Position numbers and translations under genes: made by a program. 64,000 nucleotides of DNA from Opitutaceae bacterium (lineage in GTDB: Bacteria > Verrucomicrobiota > Verrucomicrobiia > Opitutales > Opitutaceae): the NCBI GenBank assembly GCA_016795565.1, contig JAEUGW010000011.1, positions 82,447-146,446 of the forward strand, given 5' to 3'. The first letter of the stretch is position 1. Every line of letters begins with the position of its first letter. The notes beneath the pieces are model-generated. The model was not told the origin of the DNA. It searched no databases and saw nothing but the letters and a program-made list of their open reading frames with translations. Positions 63,264 to 64,000 of the stretch are shown here, piece by piece.

Positions 63264-63402
63264 GAGCCTATCCGAATAACGGCCTGTCCTGTAGCGGCGG
63301 TCTATGACCGCCGAACGTTCGCCACCCCACGCTCGACGGCGGTCACAGACCGCCGCTACAGAAAACCAGGCTGCCGGGCATAGAGGTTATTCGGCTAGGC
63401 TC
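63264..63402. mobile_element. MITE-like repeat, copy 2
   Basis: The element is bounded by GAGCCTATCCGAATAAC and GTTATTCGGCTAGGCTC, near-perfect 17-bp terminal inverted repeats, and contains 21-bp inner arms with one mismatch. It is clearly related to the copy at 49768. Its right end abuts the stop codon (63403-63405) of the SRPBCC gene on the minus strand. No coding capacity. Confidence 0.85.
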
Positions 63403-63858
63403 TCAGCCGTTCGGGATATCCGGTTCCACAACGTTGGCCAGTTGCGCCAACGATTCCTGCCAGCCGAGGTAACACATCTCGGTCGGGATGACGGCGGGGA
63501 TGCCCTCCTGCAGGATGGTGAGTTCCACGCCGCAGACCACCTTCCGGATTGTCGCGGTCATGGTCATCTCGCCGGGCAGGTTCGGGTCGTCGAACTTGTC
63601 GGTGTAGCGCAGCTTTTCGTTCGGGATCAGTTCGAGGTAGTTGCCACCGAAGCTGTGGCTGTGGCCGGTGCCGAAGTTGGTGAACGACATGCGGAAGCCG
63701 CCGCCGACCCGCGGGTCGAGGCTGTGGACCTTGGCGGTGAAGCCGTATGGCGCCATCCATTTGACGAGGGCGTCGGCGTCGAGGAAGGCCTTGTAAACCT
63801 TCTCTGGCGTGGATTTGAGGACGCGGTGAAGGCGGACGGTATTGGCTGGAGAGGACAT
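63403..63858 (-). CDS. SRPBCC (AHSA1/START-like) domain protein
   Basis: The product is 151 residues. RVLKSTPEKVYKAFLDADAL, VKWMAPYGFTAKVHSLDPRV, GGGFRMSFTN and FDDPNLPGEMTMTATIRKV are characteristic of the activator of Hsp90 ATPase 1-like SRPBCC group. It has a hydrophobic cavity for a small ligand; function unknown. It ends at the MITE-like element. Confidence 0.92.
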   Translation of the reverse strand: MSSPANTVRLHRVLKSTPEKVYKAFLDADALVKWMAPYGFTAKVHSLDPRVGGGFRMSFTNFGTGHSHSFGGNYLELIPNEKLRYTDKFDDPNLPGEMTMTATIRKVVCGVELTILQEGIPAVIPTEMCYLGWQESLAQLANVVEPDIPNG

Positions 63859-63909
63859 GATCCTAAATTCCGCAGTTGGATGGCGGTTTTTGGGATAGGG
63901 GTGTCGCGT

Positions 63910-64000
63910 TTACGCGGGCAAGGGCGTGGCGGTTTTCAACTGCGGCGCAGTTGTGCGGATCCAGTCGTGGAGCCGTAAGTAGCCGTCCTTGAGTTGCTCG
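63910..64000 (-). CDS. C-terminal end of an unidentified gene (cut by window edge)
   Basis: A frame on the minus strand runs from the edge to a TAA at 63910-63912 and reads EQLKDGYLRLHDWIRTTAPQ then LKTATPLPA. Too short to place in a family. It lies 51 bp upstream of the SRPBCC gene and reads in the same direction, so the two may be cotranscribed. Confidence 0.4.
   Translation of the reverse strand, partial: EQLKDGYLRLHDWIRTTAPQLKTATPLPA

Overview
The window is a high-GC chromosomal segment, most likely from a member of the Verrucomicrobiota, probably an Opitutaceae-like bacterium. The basis is overall protein character: TonB receptors with an LETYTV-type N-terminus, a periplasmic beta-propeller sensor kinase, a monomeric isocitrate dehydrogenase, a GxxExxY protein, many short palindromic intergenic repeats and strongly C-ending codons. 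This placement is inference; no rRNA or tRNA gene was found.

Region 1 (1-11.8 kb) is one regulated nutrient-uptake locus. A minus-strand operon encodes a TonB-dependent receptor, two secreted alpha/beta hydrolases, an aconitase-A-type hydratase and an RraA-type aldolase, followed by a separate gamma-glutamyltransferase gene cut by the left edge. A divergent propeller sensor kinase and a convergent LuxR-type response regulator form the control pair. A near-palindromic 16-bp site lies upstream of both the receptor operon and the gamma-glutamyltransferase gene, so I read it as their common operator.

Region 2 (11.9-20.3 kb) is an envelope module: an OmpR/HAMP-kinase pair divergent from a second TonB receptor, an LTA-synthase-like phosphotransferase, a PAP2 phosphatase and an LptF/G-type permease. 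Region 3 (20.3-24.0 kb) holds an EamA transporter, a methyltransferase and a decaying citrate-uptake locus (truncated CitMHS, an intact porin, and a response-regulator stub).

Region 4 (about 24.0-32.2 kb) is an integrative mobilizable element: MobF relaxase-helicase with a coupled small partner, an A-rich putative oriT, several unknown genes, a nucleotidyltransferase-like two-gene unit, an excisionase-like HTH protein and a tyrosine integrase that ends directly upstream of mutS.

Region 5 (32.2-58.7 kb) is housekeeping chromosome: mutS, a RAYT transposase unit with 29-bp inverted ends, a pseudouridine synthase, a TonB-C protein, maf, nadE, GxxExxY, hemL, an S55 peptidase plus a secreted propeller protein, xerC, mazG, trpC, rsmA, an isoaspartyl peptidase, a GreA/B-like factor, a YqeY protein, methyltransferases, a DUF3516-type helicase and icd.

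Region 6 (58.6-64 kb) is unusual. The 3' end of icd has atypical codon use, and a second, native-looking icd 3' end plus terminator lies about 3.4 kb downstream at 62009-62122. The segment between carries a dihydroorotate-dehydrogenase-like domain fused to a polytopic membrane domain, a secreted NTF2-like protein and a higBA toxin-antitoxin pair. This looks like an insertion into icd that replaced the gene's end. A DTW-domain protein, a small unknown protein, an SRPBCC protein and a partial gene complete the window. Two copies of a 135-139-bp MITE-like repeat (49.8 and 63.3 kb) each sit directly after a stop codon.
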